A DNA stretch of 13,144 nt from Oscillospiraceae bacterium (GTDB taxonomy: Bacteria > Bacillota > Clostridia > Christensenellales > Aristaeellaceae): contig JAISBH010000155.1 of the NCBI GenBank assembly GCA_031266295.1, forward strand, positions 1 through 13,144. Direction: 5' to 3'. A program made the position numbers and the translations under genes. This document shows, in pieces, positions 6,589 through 13,144 of the stretch. Every line of letters begins with the position of its first letter. Within the stretch, counting starts at the first letter, position 1. The notes below the pieces were generated by a model. That model was not told where the DNA came from and made no database searches. It saw nothing but the letters and a program-made list of their open reading frames with translations.

Positions 6589-8049
6589 ATGAACAGGAGA
6601 AAGATGTTCCTGCGGATGATTACTGCGTCCCTGTTACGGCGGCGTTCGCGTATGCTGGTGGCGCTGTTGTCCATCGCTATAGGCGCAACCATTCTGTCAG
6701 GACTTGTTACCATTTACTATGATGTGCCGCGCCAGATGGGTGCGCAGTTCCGCAATTACGGCGCGAATATGATTTTGCTGCCCGGCGACGGTGCAACGCT
6801 GACGACGGACGCGGCGGAAAACGCGCTGGCCGTTTTCGCGCGGGATCAATTGATAGGCGCCGCACCCTATCGATATGTGCGCCTGGACATGGTGCTGCGC
6901 CAGCAGTCGTTCATGGCGGCCGGCACTGATTTCGAACAGATACAGAAAACCAGCCCCTATTTCAGCGTTGAAGGCCGGTATCCGGAGAATGAGCGGGAGG
7001 TGCTGGTCGGCAAGGATATTGCCGATACCATTGGCGTAAAGCTCAAGAGCGTCATGGAGCTGACTTATCGGCCGACATCGGCAGCCTCTCTCGGCGCTGC
7101 GCGAGACGACACGCCTACTCCTGGAGCAACGCTTAGCGGCGGCGCTGAGGGTTGGAACGGCGGCATGGTCTATGTGTCCGTGCGGTTGGACGGCGAAGGT
7201 TACATTGAAACGGTCGAGGTGGACGCGTCTAACCAAACAAACGAGATCGGCGGCCTCTGCGCACAGGAACTGTTTACCAGCCAATTTGTTGGTAAAAAGA
7301 TCCCCGTGACGTTGGGTTCAGACGTGGATACCATTGCGGGAGCGACGATGACCTCCGCTGCGGTAGTGGAGGCCGTAAACGGCGCCAGCAATATAGCAAG
7401 CGTCGCCAACAAGACCAGCAATTTTACGGTCGTCGGCATTCTGGACACTGGTGGTGATGAGGAAAGTTATGTATTCATCTCTCTGGAAGACATGGCCGCG
7501 CTGACGGGTGAGGCTGGCGGTTTGGATGTTATGGAACTTAGCGTTTCGGCGGCGCAGGATGAGCTGGAACAATATGCTTCCGCTATCCAGGATCTGAATA
7601 GCGGCGTGATCCCCAGGCTGGTCAAGCGTGTAACCCGCTCTGAAACAGCGGTGCTCTCCAAGCTGCAAGCGCTGGTCTTCTTGGTTACGGCGGTCGTGCT
7701 GCTGCTGACGATGATTTGCGTATCTACTACGATGATGGCTGTAATATCGGAACGCCGCAAGGAGATTGGACTGCGCAAGGCGCTTGGCGCGTCTGACAAC
7801 GGCATTAGGACAGAGTTCCTCGGCGAGGCTTTACTCCTGGGCGTGCTTGGCGGCGTGCTTGGCGCGATACTGGGTTTTGCTTTCGCACAATTGGTGAGCG
7901 TGAATGTGTTCGGCTCCTCCATCACCTTTCAGCCGCTGCTTCTGCCTGTCACGATACTGGTTTCCATGGCAGTCACAGGCGTATCCTGTCTGCTGCCCAT
8001 CCAACGGGCGGTAGAGATAGACCCCGCGCTGGTGCTCAAAGGTGAGTGA
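6589..8049 (+). CDS. FtsX/MacB-type ABC permease with inserted FMN-binding domain
   Basis: A 486-residue permease paralogous to the gene before it. N termini align (FLRMITASLLRRRSRM with YFRMIKGALFRQRGKM; FRNYGANMILLP with LKTYGANIIVKP), as do FTVVGILDTGGDEE with VTVVGIFDAGGDED, and ERRKEIGLRKALGA with ERSQEIGLLKAIGA. Helices lie at about 21-42, 356-385, 408-434 and 447-471. Unlike its sister it carries an extra block of about 105 residues in the extracytoplasmic domain that reads as an FMN-binding domain, with the motif DTIAGAT at 247-253 followed by MTS. The start is uncertain: ATG at 6589 (MNRRKMFLRM) is chosen because AGAGGG lies 12 nt upstream; ATG at 6604 would align exactly with the sister's start but has only a 3-nt spacer; ATG at 6565 has no ribosome binding site. 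It follows the first permease by 37 nt. Confidence 0.87.
   Translation: MNRRKMFLRMITASLLRRRSRMLVALLSIAIGATILSGLVTIYYDVPRQMGAQFRNYGANMILLPGDGATLTTDAAENALAVFARDQLIGAAPYRYVRLDMVLRQQSFMAAGTDFEQIQKTSPYFSVEGRYPENEREVLVGKDIADTIGVKLKSVMELTYRPTSAASLGAARDDTPTPGATLSGGAEGWNGGMVYVSVRLDGEGYIETVEVDASNQTNEIGGLCAQELFTSQFVGKKIPVTLGSDVDTIAGATMTSAAVVEAVNGASNIASVANKTSNFTVVGILDTGGDEESYVFISLEDMAALTGEAGGLDVMELSVSAAQDELEQYASAIQDLNSGVIPRLVKRVTRSETAVLSKLQALVFLVTAVVLLLTMICVSTTMMAVISERRKEIGLRKALGASDNGIRTEFLGEALLLGVLGGVLGAILGFAFAQLVSVNVFGSSITFQPLLLPVTILVSMAVTGVSCLLPIQRAVEIDPALVLKGE
7141..7395 (+). other. Inserted FMN-binding domain with predicted flavinylation site
   Basis: These bases encode residues about 185-269 of the second ABC permease. 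The block opens with a strand pair typical of FMN_bind domains (MVYVSVRLDGEGYIETVEV), where a moving or modifiable ligand strand is followed by a helix. It closes with DTIAGATMTSAAVVEAVNGA, the pattern D-x-x-[S/T/A]-G-A-T-x-T-S. In NqrC, RnfG and other members the last Thr of the GAT is the residue to which ApbE attaches FMN; here that is T253, codon 7345-7347. The Ser or Thr usual before GAT is Ala. No ApbE gene is in the window. Confidence 0.8.
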
Positions 8050-8085
8050 CAGCTATCGCCGATCGACAATAAGGAGAATAAGCGC

Positions 8086-8781
8086 ATGAGCCTTTTGACA
8101 TTGAAGAACGTTTCTAAGATCTACGGCGAGCTGAAGGCCCTCGATGATGTGAGCATCCACGTCGATCGGGGTGAGTGGATCGCCATCATGGGTCCGTCAG
8201 GATCAGGTAAGAGCACCATGATGAACATCATCGGATGCATGGACAAACCCACTATGGGCGAAGTGCTGATGGACGGCGTTGATATCTCAAAAGAAAGCAG
8301 CAAGAAGCTTACTGAAATCCGCCGTGACAAGATCGGCTTGATTTTCCAGCAATTCCACATGGTCAACTACCTGACCGCCGTGGAGAATGTGATGGTGTCC
8401 CAATACTATCACTCTATGCCTGAAGAGGCGGAAGCGCTGGAAGCGTTGAGCCGCGTTGGGTTGCGGGATCGTGCGCGCCATTTACCCAGCCAGCTGTCCG
8501 GCGGTGAACAGCAGCGCGTATGCGTGGCTCGAGCGCTGATCAATCATCCGGAGCTGATACTGGCCGACGAGCCGACTGGCAACCTGGATGAGGCGAACGA
8601 AAACATCGTGCTTGACCTTTTCAGCCAGCTGCACGAGGAAGGGACGACGCTGATCGTCGTGACGCACGATACCGAGGTCGCCAAGGCCGCGCAGCGGGTC
8701 ATTGTGCTGGATCACGGCCGCGTCGCAATGGAAACCAATAACGCCCACGCCGGAAGCGCGAAGGCGTCTAGTTTTCTATGA
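8086..8781 (+). CDS. MacB/LolD-type ABC transporter ATP-binding protein
   Basis: A 231-residue cytoplasmic ATPase that powers the two FtsX-type permeases encoded just before it. All motifs are intact: Walker A GPSGSGKST (36-44), Q-loop Gln88 in FQQF, signature LSGGEQ (137-142), Walker B LILADEP (157-163) with catalytic Glu162, and H-loop His194 in VVTHD. The FQQFHMVNYLTAVENV stretch is typical of the LolD/MacB subfamily. AGGAG (8072-8076) lies 9 nt before the ATG, 36 nt after the second permease. It is the last gene of the operon; the thioredoxin-like genes that follow its counterpart in Campylobacter jejuni are absent. Confidence 0.93.
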   Translation: MSLLTLKNVSKIYGELKALDDVSIHVDRGEWIAIMGPSGSGKSTMMNIIGCMDKPTMGEVLMDGVDISKESSKKLTEIRRDKIGLIFQQFHMVNYLTAVENVMVSQYYHSMPEEAEALEALSRVGLRDRARHLPSQLSGGEQQRVCVARALINHPELILADEPTGNLDEANENIVLDLFSQLHEEGTTLIVVTHDTEVAKAAQRVIVLDHGRVAMETNNAHAGSAKASSFL

Positions 8782-8794
8782 TATTGGCGGCGTC

Positions 8795-8817
8795 CATAGA
8801 GAATGCGCTATTCTATG
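8795..8817. other. Weak imperfect hairpin between convergent genes
   Basis: CATA (8795-8798) and GAAT (8801-8804) can pair with ATTC (8810-8813) and TATG (8814-8817), leaving a 2-nt bulge and a GCGCT loop. It overlaps the stop of the leftward GTPase gene. T-tracts are lacking on both strands, so a terminator role is doubtful. Nothing better separates the two operons, whose stop codons are only 26 bp apart. Confidence 0.2.
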
Positions 8818-9377
8818 CCCATCAGCGCCTTCGTTACCTCGTCCACGCCCGTGCCGTCCTCGCCTGAAAACGCTATGATTTCCCACGGCTGAACCTGCAG
8901 CGTCCGCGAGATGAGCATCATCGCGCGGCCTCTTTGCGCCTTACTTAATTTGTCGGCCTTGGTCGCGACAGTGATGTATGGCACCTTGAAGCGCAGCATG
9001 TAGACGTGCATCGCTATATCCTCTTTGGTCGGCTCATGGCGTATATCGACCAGATGCAACACCCGTCCGAGCCGCCTCGACGTGTTAAAATACCCTTCGA
9101 CGCGCTCCGACCATCTCACTTGCTCCGCCTTAGACGCTTGCGCGAAGCCGTAGCCTGGAAGGTCGATCAGGTGTACCGCGTCGTCAAGCCTGTACACGTT
9201 GAGCAGACGCGTTTTTCCAGGGGTTGCGCTGACGCGCGCCAGGCCGCGACGATTCGTGATCCGGTTGATCAGCGTGCTCTTGCCTACATTGCTGCGCCCG
9301 GCGATAGCCGTTTCAGGAAGATCGGGGATCGCGTCGGGGGCGTAGCGATCCAGAGATGTTATGAACTCCGCTTTCAT
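8808..9377 (-). CDS. ysxC: Ribosome-assembly GTPase YsxC/YihA (EngB)
   Basis: A 189-residue small GTPase of the TrmE-Era-EngA-EngB superfamily, needed for late assembly of the large ribosomal subunit in other bacteria. The G motifs are intact: G1 GRSNVGKS (27-34), G2 in the ATPGKT segment (51-56), G3 DLPGYG (72-77) and G4 TKAD (139-142). The G5 position is FSGEDGTG (170-177) where many relatives have FSA or SS. Length is normal. It starts 11 nt after the lon stop, and its ribosome binding site AAAGGA overlaps the lon TAA, so the two are translated from one message. This lon-ysxC pair is also found in Bacillus subtilis. Confidence 0.95.
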   Translation of the reverse strand: MKAEFITSLDRYAPDAIPDLPETAIAGRSNVGKSTLINRITNRRGLARVSATPGKTRLLNVYRLDDAVHLIDLPGYGFAQASKAEQVRWSERVEGYFNTSRRLGRVLHLVDIRHEPTKEDIAMHVYMLRFKVPYITVATKADKLSKAQRGRAMMLISRTLQVQPWEIIAFSGEDGTGVDEVTKALMGIE

Positions 9378-9388
9378 GGGTATATCCT

Positions 9389-11716
9389 TTATGCGCTCAA
9401 CGTCCAGTTGATCGCGTCATCGATTGTTCTTAGCGCGTGGATATCCATCGCCTTGCGTGCCTGGTCGGGCACCTCGGTCAAATCCTTCAGGTTCTCCTCG
9501 GGCAGCAGCACCATCTTCATGCCGGATCGATACGCGGCCAGCACCTTTTCGCGTACGCCGCCGATAGGCAGCACGCGCCCGCGCAGGGTAATCTCGCCCG
9601 TCATCGCGACGTCCTGCCGCGCGCTGCGGCCCGTAAGCGCACTGACCAGCGAGCAGGTCAGTGTCACGCCCGCACTCGGTCCATCCTTGGGTACCGCGCC
9701 CTCCGGCACATGCACATGGAGGTCGAGCTTCTCATAGAAGTCCTTGTCCAACCCATACGCGTCGGCGTTCGAGCGGATGAAGCTTAACGCCGCGCGCGCT
9801 GATTCCTGCATAACGTCGCCCAGACTGCCCGTCAAGTCCAGCTTGCCCGATCCGGGCAGCGCCGCGCATTCGATCGTCAGCGTGCTCCCACCCACCGTCG
9901 TATACGCCAGGCCGTTCACGACGCCGCACAGCGGTTCCTTCTCCACGACGTCCGGCGCGTACTTCACCGGGCCGAGGAACGCTGTTATCCGCTTGTCGGT
10001 CATCGTCAGGGAGCGTTTGTCATTTTCCAGCAGTTCGACGGCGGTTTTGCGGCACAGCGCGGCGAGATGCCGCTCCAGTTCGCGCACGCCAGCCTCGCGC
10101 GTGTATCCGTCTATAACAAGCATGATTGACTCGTCGCTCATGCGCATCGTCTTATCGGTCAGGCCGTGCGCCGCACGCTGTTTGGGTAACAAATGATTCC
10201 TTGCTATATTGAGTTTCTCCAGGTTTGTGTAGCTAGGGATCTCTATGATCTCCATGCGATCCATCAATGGCTGGGGGATCGTGTCCGCCGTATTCGCCGT
10301 CGCGATGAACAGCACGCGCGACAGATCGAATGGCACGTCCAGGTAATGATCGCGGAACGCCTTGTTCTGTTCGGGATCCAACGCCTCCAAAAGCGCCGCT
10401 GCTGGATCGCCCTGGTTGCTGGCGCAGAGTTTGTCGATCTCGTCCAGCAGGAATACTGGGTTGGCCGTCTTGGCCCGGCGGATGCCGTTGATCAGCGAGC
10501 CGGGCAGCGCACCTATATACGTGCTGCGGTGGCCGCGTATTTCGGCCTCATCCCTGACGCCGCCCAGCGATATGCGAACATACTGCCGCTTGAGCGCGCG
10601 TGCGACGGACTGCGCGATGGAGGTTTTGCCCACGCCTGGCGGGCCAACCAGGCATATGATCGGACTTTTCGGGTTTAGCTTGCTGACGGCCAGGAATTCC
10701 AGCAAACGTTTCTTGACGTCCATCAGCCCGTCGTGATCCTCTTCCAGCACTCGCCGCGCGTCGGGTATGGTGATATCCGGCTCCAGGTACGTGCTCCACG
10801 GCAGGTCCAGCAGCCACTCCAATCTGTTCTCGATCGTATATGCCTCGGAGCTGTCGGGGTTGACGCGTTGTAGCCGAGCTATTTCGCGCGCAGTCTTTTC
10901 GCGCGCCTCTTCCGGCATCGCCTTCTCGCGCATGGCGAATTTCTCACGATAGTTGACGCCGTCAGTATCCGCGTCGCTCAATTCCTTGCGGATGGCGAAC
11001 ATCTGCTCGCGCAGATATGCGTCCCGATGCGACTTCTCCATCTGCCCATGTATGCGCGCTTGCAGCGATTTCTCAAGCGACGCGATGTTCTTTTCATGCA
11101 CCAGTATTTCGCTCAGCGCGTTTAGCCGCTCGGCGACATCAGTCGCCTCTAGTATGCGCTGGCGCTCACTAAGCCCGACTACAGCGTTCGCGGCAATTAC
11201 ATCGGCCAGCTGTGTCAAATCCTCTATGCCACACATGGTCTGTACAGCGTCGGCTGAGATGCGCCCGCATTCCTCCGCGAATTCTTTGAGAAGGGTGCGG
11301 ACGACGCGACCCAGCGCGATTAATTCATCTTCGGCGGCGGCGGTGGCATTGCCTATCCTGCTGAGTTCGGCCTTGAGGAACGGTTCCTCCTGTACGACCG
11401 ATTCTATCTTCGCACGTTGGATGCCCTCGGCCAGTACCCGCACCGTCTGATCCGGCATACGCACGACCTGCTTGACCAGCGCTATCGTGCCCACATCGCA
11501 GCAATCCTTGCCGGTGGGCGCCATCTCCTGCTGATTCGCTTGGGTAACGAAGAATACCTTCTGATCGGCGGCGAACCCATCCTCAAGCGCGGCTATCGAC
11601 TGATCGCGCCCTACATCGAAATGCACCACCATCGACGGGAACACGGTCATTCCCCTAAGCGGCAATACCGGCAGCACTATATGATCGCTCTTGGCTTGTT
11701 TCTTCATCCGCGGCAT
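9389..11716 (-). CDS. lon: ATP-dependent protease Lon (LonA type)
   Basis: A 775-residue cytoplasmic AAA+ serine protease that degrades misfolded and regulatory proteins. The N-terminal substrate-binding domain starts at about residue 12 (IVLPVLPLRGMTVFP) and is followed by a long helical region (about 190-300). The AAA+ module has Walker A GPPGVGKT (358-365) and Walker B LLDEID (423-428). The protease domain has the catalytic Ser681 in PKDGPSAG and Lys724 in GGVREKVLAA, the Ser-Lys dyad of LonA. Length is normal. The ATG at 11716 is chosen over the in-frame ATG at 11746: the former has GGGGAGGG 7 nt upstream, while the latter would lie at the expected transcription start of the promoter at 11753-11781. 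No CIRCE or CtsR-like operator was recognised. Confidence 0.96.
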   Translation of the reverse strand: MPRMKKQAKSDHIVLPVLPLRGMTVFPSMVVHFDVGRDQSIAALEDGFAADQKVFFVTQANQQEMAPTGKDCCDVGTIALVKQVVRMPDQTVRVLAEGIQRAKIESVVQEEPFLKAELSRIGNATAAAEDELIALGRVVRTLLKEFAEECGRISADAVQTMCGIEDLTQLADVIAANAVVGLSERQRILEATDVAERLNALSEILVHEKNIASLEKSLQARIHGQMEKSHRDAYLREQMFAIRKELSDADTDGVNYREKFAMREKAMPEEAREKTAREIARLQRVNPDSSEAYTIENRLEWLLDLPWSTYLEPDITIPDARRVLEEDHDGLMDVKKRLLEFLAVSKLNPKSPIICLVGPPGVGKTSIAQSVARALKRQYVRISLGGVRDEAEIRGHRSTYIGALPGSLINGIRRAKTANPVFLLDEIDKLCASNQGDPAAALLEALDPEQNKAFRDHYLDVPFDLSRVLFIATANTADTIPQPLMDRMEIIEIPSYTNLEKLNIARNHLLPKQRAAHGLTDKTMRMSDESIMLVIDGYTREAGVRELERHLAALCRKTAVELLENDKRSLTMTDKRITAFLGPVKYAPDVVEKEPLCGVVNGLAYTTVGGSTLTIECAALPGSGKLDLTGSLGDVMQESARAALSFIRSNADAYGLDKDFYEKLDLHVHVPEGAVPKDGPSAGVTLTCSLVSALTGRSARQDVAMTGEITLRGRVLPIGGVREKVLAAYRSGMKMVLLPEENLKDLTEVPDQARKAMDIHALRTIDDAINWTLSA

Positions 11717-11723
11717 GACATAA

Positions 11724-11731
11724 CCCTCCCC
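11724..11731 (-). promoter_or_regulatory. Shine-Dalgarno site that fixes the lon start
   Basis: Read leftward, GGGGAGGG stands 7 nt before the ATG at 11716. The upstream in-frame ATG at 11746 has no comparable site. Confidence 0.8.
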
Positions 11732-11752
11732 ATAACCGGAACCCATATAAGG

Positions 11753-11781
11753 ATTATACGGATTCCTGTCGACAATTGCAA
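11753..11781 (-). promoter_or_regulatory. Sigma-A promoter of lon-ysxC
   Basis: On the minus strand, a perfect -10 TATAAT (11753-11758) follows TTGCAA (11776-11781; four of six -35 positions) with an ideal 17-nt spacer. Transcription should begin near 11746, giving a leader of about 30 nt. Confidence 0.75.
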
Positions 11782-11850
11782 TAGGAGATGATTTCCGGTT
11801 ATTTTGTCATGACGCGCGGAACATGGCGACGAGAAGATTCGTGTTCAATC

Positions 11851-12930
11851 TTAGGATCCTACCTCAGTATCTCCGACGGACACATTCTTGTATGGCACGA
11901 ACCCTCGAAACAGCCGGCCGCTGTCGTCAACGCCTTCAATATACGCCCAAGTATCCGTGCCGTTGCGGATCGTGCCGAGTAAGGTCGCCTCCACGCCACT
12001 TCGCACATTGGTCAGATTTCCTTGCTTGCCGAGCGGATCGTCGGTAACGGCGCAGGATTTTGTGATTGACGCGGGTTCAGATGTCAGGAAGTTGTCAAAT
12101 ATGTCGCCGAAAAGCGCGTCGTCGCGAAGATCGGCTCGGCGGATGTACCCGATGCGCTGTGCGCCACCTGACGTCTCATAGCGGATACACGCATACACGG
12201 CTCCATCGTCCGACGACATGTCAAACCCATAAAAATAGAATATCTCGCTTGTGGCGACTGCGGCCTTATCATTTCCGCCGCGAAGATACAGCAAGCCAGG
12301 GCCGGAATATACAGGTAGCGGTTCCGGCAGTTCCATGAATGCGCTTGCCGCCCATGCGAACGCGAACGCATCCGGCGGCTGGGCAGCGACGCTGTCGACA
12401 GTATCGTTAATACTAATGTATTTTGCCAGCATGAACCCCGTGATTCCCTCCACCTCGACGTGGAGCCAATCCCCACCCTTGCTAAGCACAGTCACGGCAG
12501 TGCCCTTCGGGTACTCGCCCAATGGCGACGCGGAAGACTCGGCACGTTCGCGCAGCTTTAATCCGTAGCCTTGACTGTATGTAATCACGCCTTGAGGCAG
12601 CTCGAACGAACTGGACTGAGTACCATCGTCTGGGGTGAGCGCCGTAGAGAGCATGTACCCGGTCACGGAGCGGAATCCATCGCGCGTGGATATGGTTACC
12701 CTCGACCAATTCCCTGATTGTTCCAACACCTGCAGTTGGACGCCGTTGCGATATCGCCCGATCACACTGGACGATGTGGAGGCCTTCGAGTACAGCGGCG
12801 CAGCGCCGGACTTGTCCGCAGTATCGACAACGGCGGCGAAAACCTCGGCAAACGCCGTTATCTGGGATAGCGCAATAAAGCTGATAAACGTGAGAAACGC
12901 CGCCAGCGTTAGTATAACCCTTCGCCCCAT
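11851..12930 (-). CDS. Secreted protein with about four SH3-like domains
   Basis: A 359-residue exported protein. Residues 1-28 form a Sec signal peptide or anchor (MGRRVILTLAAFLTF...ITAFA before EV). Two segments are clear bacterial SH3-like (SH3b) domains: about 33-96 (APLYSKASTSSSVIGRYRNGVQLQVLEQ...NWSRV...GYM) and about 114-175 (LKLRERAESSASPLGEYPKGTAVTVLSKGGDWLHVEV...GFM). A third, more diverged unit spans about 204-268 (LPVYSGPGLLYLRGG...GYIRR). A fourth spans about 291-352 (TNVRSGVEATLLGTIRNGTDTWAYIEGV...GFVPY). Such domains usually bind cell-wall peptides, but no hydrolase or peptidase domain accompanies them, so the protein may be an adaptor or sensor; its function is unknown. ATG at 12930 is chosen because AGGAGG lies just before it; an upstream in-frame TTG at 13008 would overlap the preceding partial gene. 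Confidence 0.8.
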   Translation of the reverse strand: MGRRVILTLAAFLTFISFIALSQITAFAEVFAAVVDTADKSGAAPLYSKASTSSSVIGRYRNGVQLQVLEQSGNWSRVTISTRDGFRSVTGYMLSTALTPDDGTQSSSFELPQGVITYSQGYGLKLRERAESSASPLGEYPKGTAVTVLSKGGDWLHVEVEGITGFMLAKYISINDTVDSVAAQPPDAFAFAWAASAFMELPEPLPVYSGPGLLYLRGGNDKAAVATSEIFYFYGFDMSSDDGAVYACIRYETSGGAQRIGYIRRADLRDDALFGDIFDNFLTSEPASITKSCAVTDDPLGKQGNLTNVRSGVEATLLGTIRNGTDTWAYIEGVDDSGRLFRGFVPYKNVSVGDTEVGS

Positions 12931-12934
12931 AAAC

Positions 12935-12940
12935 CCTCCT
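12935..12940 (-). promoter_or_regulatory. Shine-Dalgarno site that fixes the SH3-protein start
   Basis: AGGAGG on the minus strand stands 4 nt before the ATG at 12930 and argues against the 26-residue N-terminal extension from the TTG at 13008. Confidence 0.75.
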
Positions 12941-12965
12941 AAGTACTGGAATCCGTTCTTATTGA

Positions 12966-13144
12966 TTAGACGCTGCGCCTGCAAGTATTCATCCGCAAGC
13001 AATCCCAATACTTCCCGCTATCGCTCAACGTCTGACGAAAAGCGTTATACACCTCAGGCACGCCAGGCTCATAATCCACATATATTATATATGAAAAATC
13101 GGACGTTCTTTGATACAAAAGAACGCGCTTGGAAAGGTCGGGTT
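12966..13144 (-). CDS. 3' end of an unidentified gene (partial, cut by the window edge)
   Basis: On the minus strand one frame is open from the right edge to a TAA at 12966-12968. It gives 58 residues, including the stretch VDYEPGVPEVYNAFRQTLSD and the end CRRSV. The composition looks protein-like, with aromatic and charged residues well mixed. The stop lies 35 nt before the SH3-protein start, a normal operon spacing on the same strand. I do not recognise the family. Fifty-eight open codons could still be chance, so the call rests on composition and position. Confidence 0.5.
   Translation of the reverse strand, partial: PDLSKRVLLYQRTSDFSYIIYVDYEPGVPEVYNAFRQTLSDSGKYWDCLRMNTCRRSV

Noticed and set aside
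6697..7284. Leftward 195-residue open frame opposite the second permease
   Set aside because: It is antisense to the conserved permease and FMN-domain coding sequence and has no recognisable motif or Shine-Dalgarno site.
9006..11791. Several long rightward open frames opposite ysxC and lon (for example 9006-9737, 10193-10678, 10953-11450, 11417-11791)
   Set aside because: They are antisense shadows of well-supported genes; their products are Ser/Arg/His-rich, with no domain and no ribosome binding sites.
12931..13008. TTG start at 13008 for the SH3 protein
   Set aside because: It would overlap the end of the upstream frame and place 26 polar residues before a typical signal peptide; AGGAGG just before 12930 supports the shorter form.
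13079..13125. AT-rich palindrome (CATATA/TATATG, 13079-13093), minus-strand TATAAT and an 8-bp inverted repeat (13104-13125) as a promoter and operator for the SH3-protein gene
   Set aside because: No -35 box stands at the right distance, and the stretch lies inside the probable coding region of the leftward partial gene.
13091..13144. Rightward open frame from an ATG at 13091 running off the window edge
   Set aside because: It has no ribosome binding site, has only 18 codons in view, and lies opposite the more protein-like leftward frame ending at 12966.

Overview
The window looks like a chromosomal segment from a Bacillota (Firmicutes) anaerobe, probably a Clostridia-type lineage of moderately high GC. 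The basis is strong AGGAGG-type ribosome binding sites, the lon-ysxC gene order known from Bacillus subtilis, and typical protein families. The finer lineage is inference. There are eleven genes: eight rightward, one of them cut by the left edge, then three leftward plus a fourth cut by the right edge (the counts include the two partial genes). No tRNA, rRNA, CRISPR array, insertion sequence or phage gene was seen.

Left part (1-1165): the possible tail of an unidentified gene is followed by a secreted sugar-type substrate-binding protein that ends in a clear rho-independent terminator. No permease or ATPase for it lies downstream.

Centre (about 1264-8781): one rightward operon of six genes. 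It encodes an FTR1 iron permease with a duplicated extracytoplasmic domain, a P19/Tp34-family iron-binding protein, a DUF2318 membrane protein with a Cys-rich extracytoplasmic tail, two paralogous FtsX/MacB-type ABC permeases and their ATPase. This matches the FTR1-P19 iron-uptake cluster of Campylobacter jejuni (cj1658-cj1663) and the fetMP-fls type of enterobacteria. The thioredoxin-like genes at the end of the Campylobacter cluster are missing. Instead, the second ABC permease carries an FMN-binding domain with a covalent flavinylation motif, inserted into its extracytoplasmic domain. This is the most interesting feature here: it suggests that the iron system uses a membrane-tethered flavin as an extracytoplasmic redox centre. 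The operon starts behind a sigma-A-like promoter overlapped and followed by AT-rich inverted repeats, which are candidate metal-regulator operators. P19 is bracketed by RNA hairpins.

Right part (8808-13144, leftward): a C-terminal fragment of an unidentified protein, a secreted four-domain SH3-like protein, the ATP-dependent protease Lon with its own promoter, and the ribosome-assembly GTPase YsxC/EngB, whose ribosome binding site overlaps the lon stop codon. These housekeeping genes converge on the iron operon with only 26 bp between the two stop codons.
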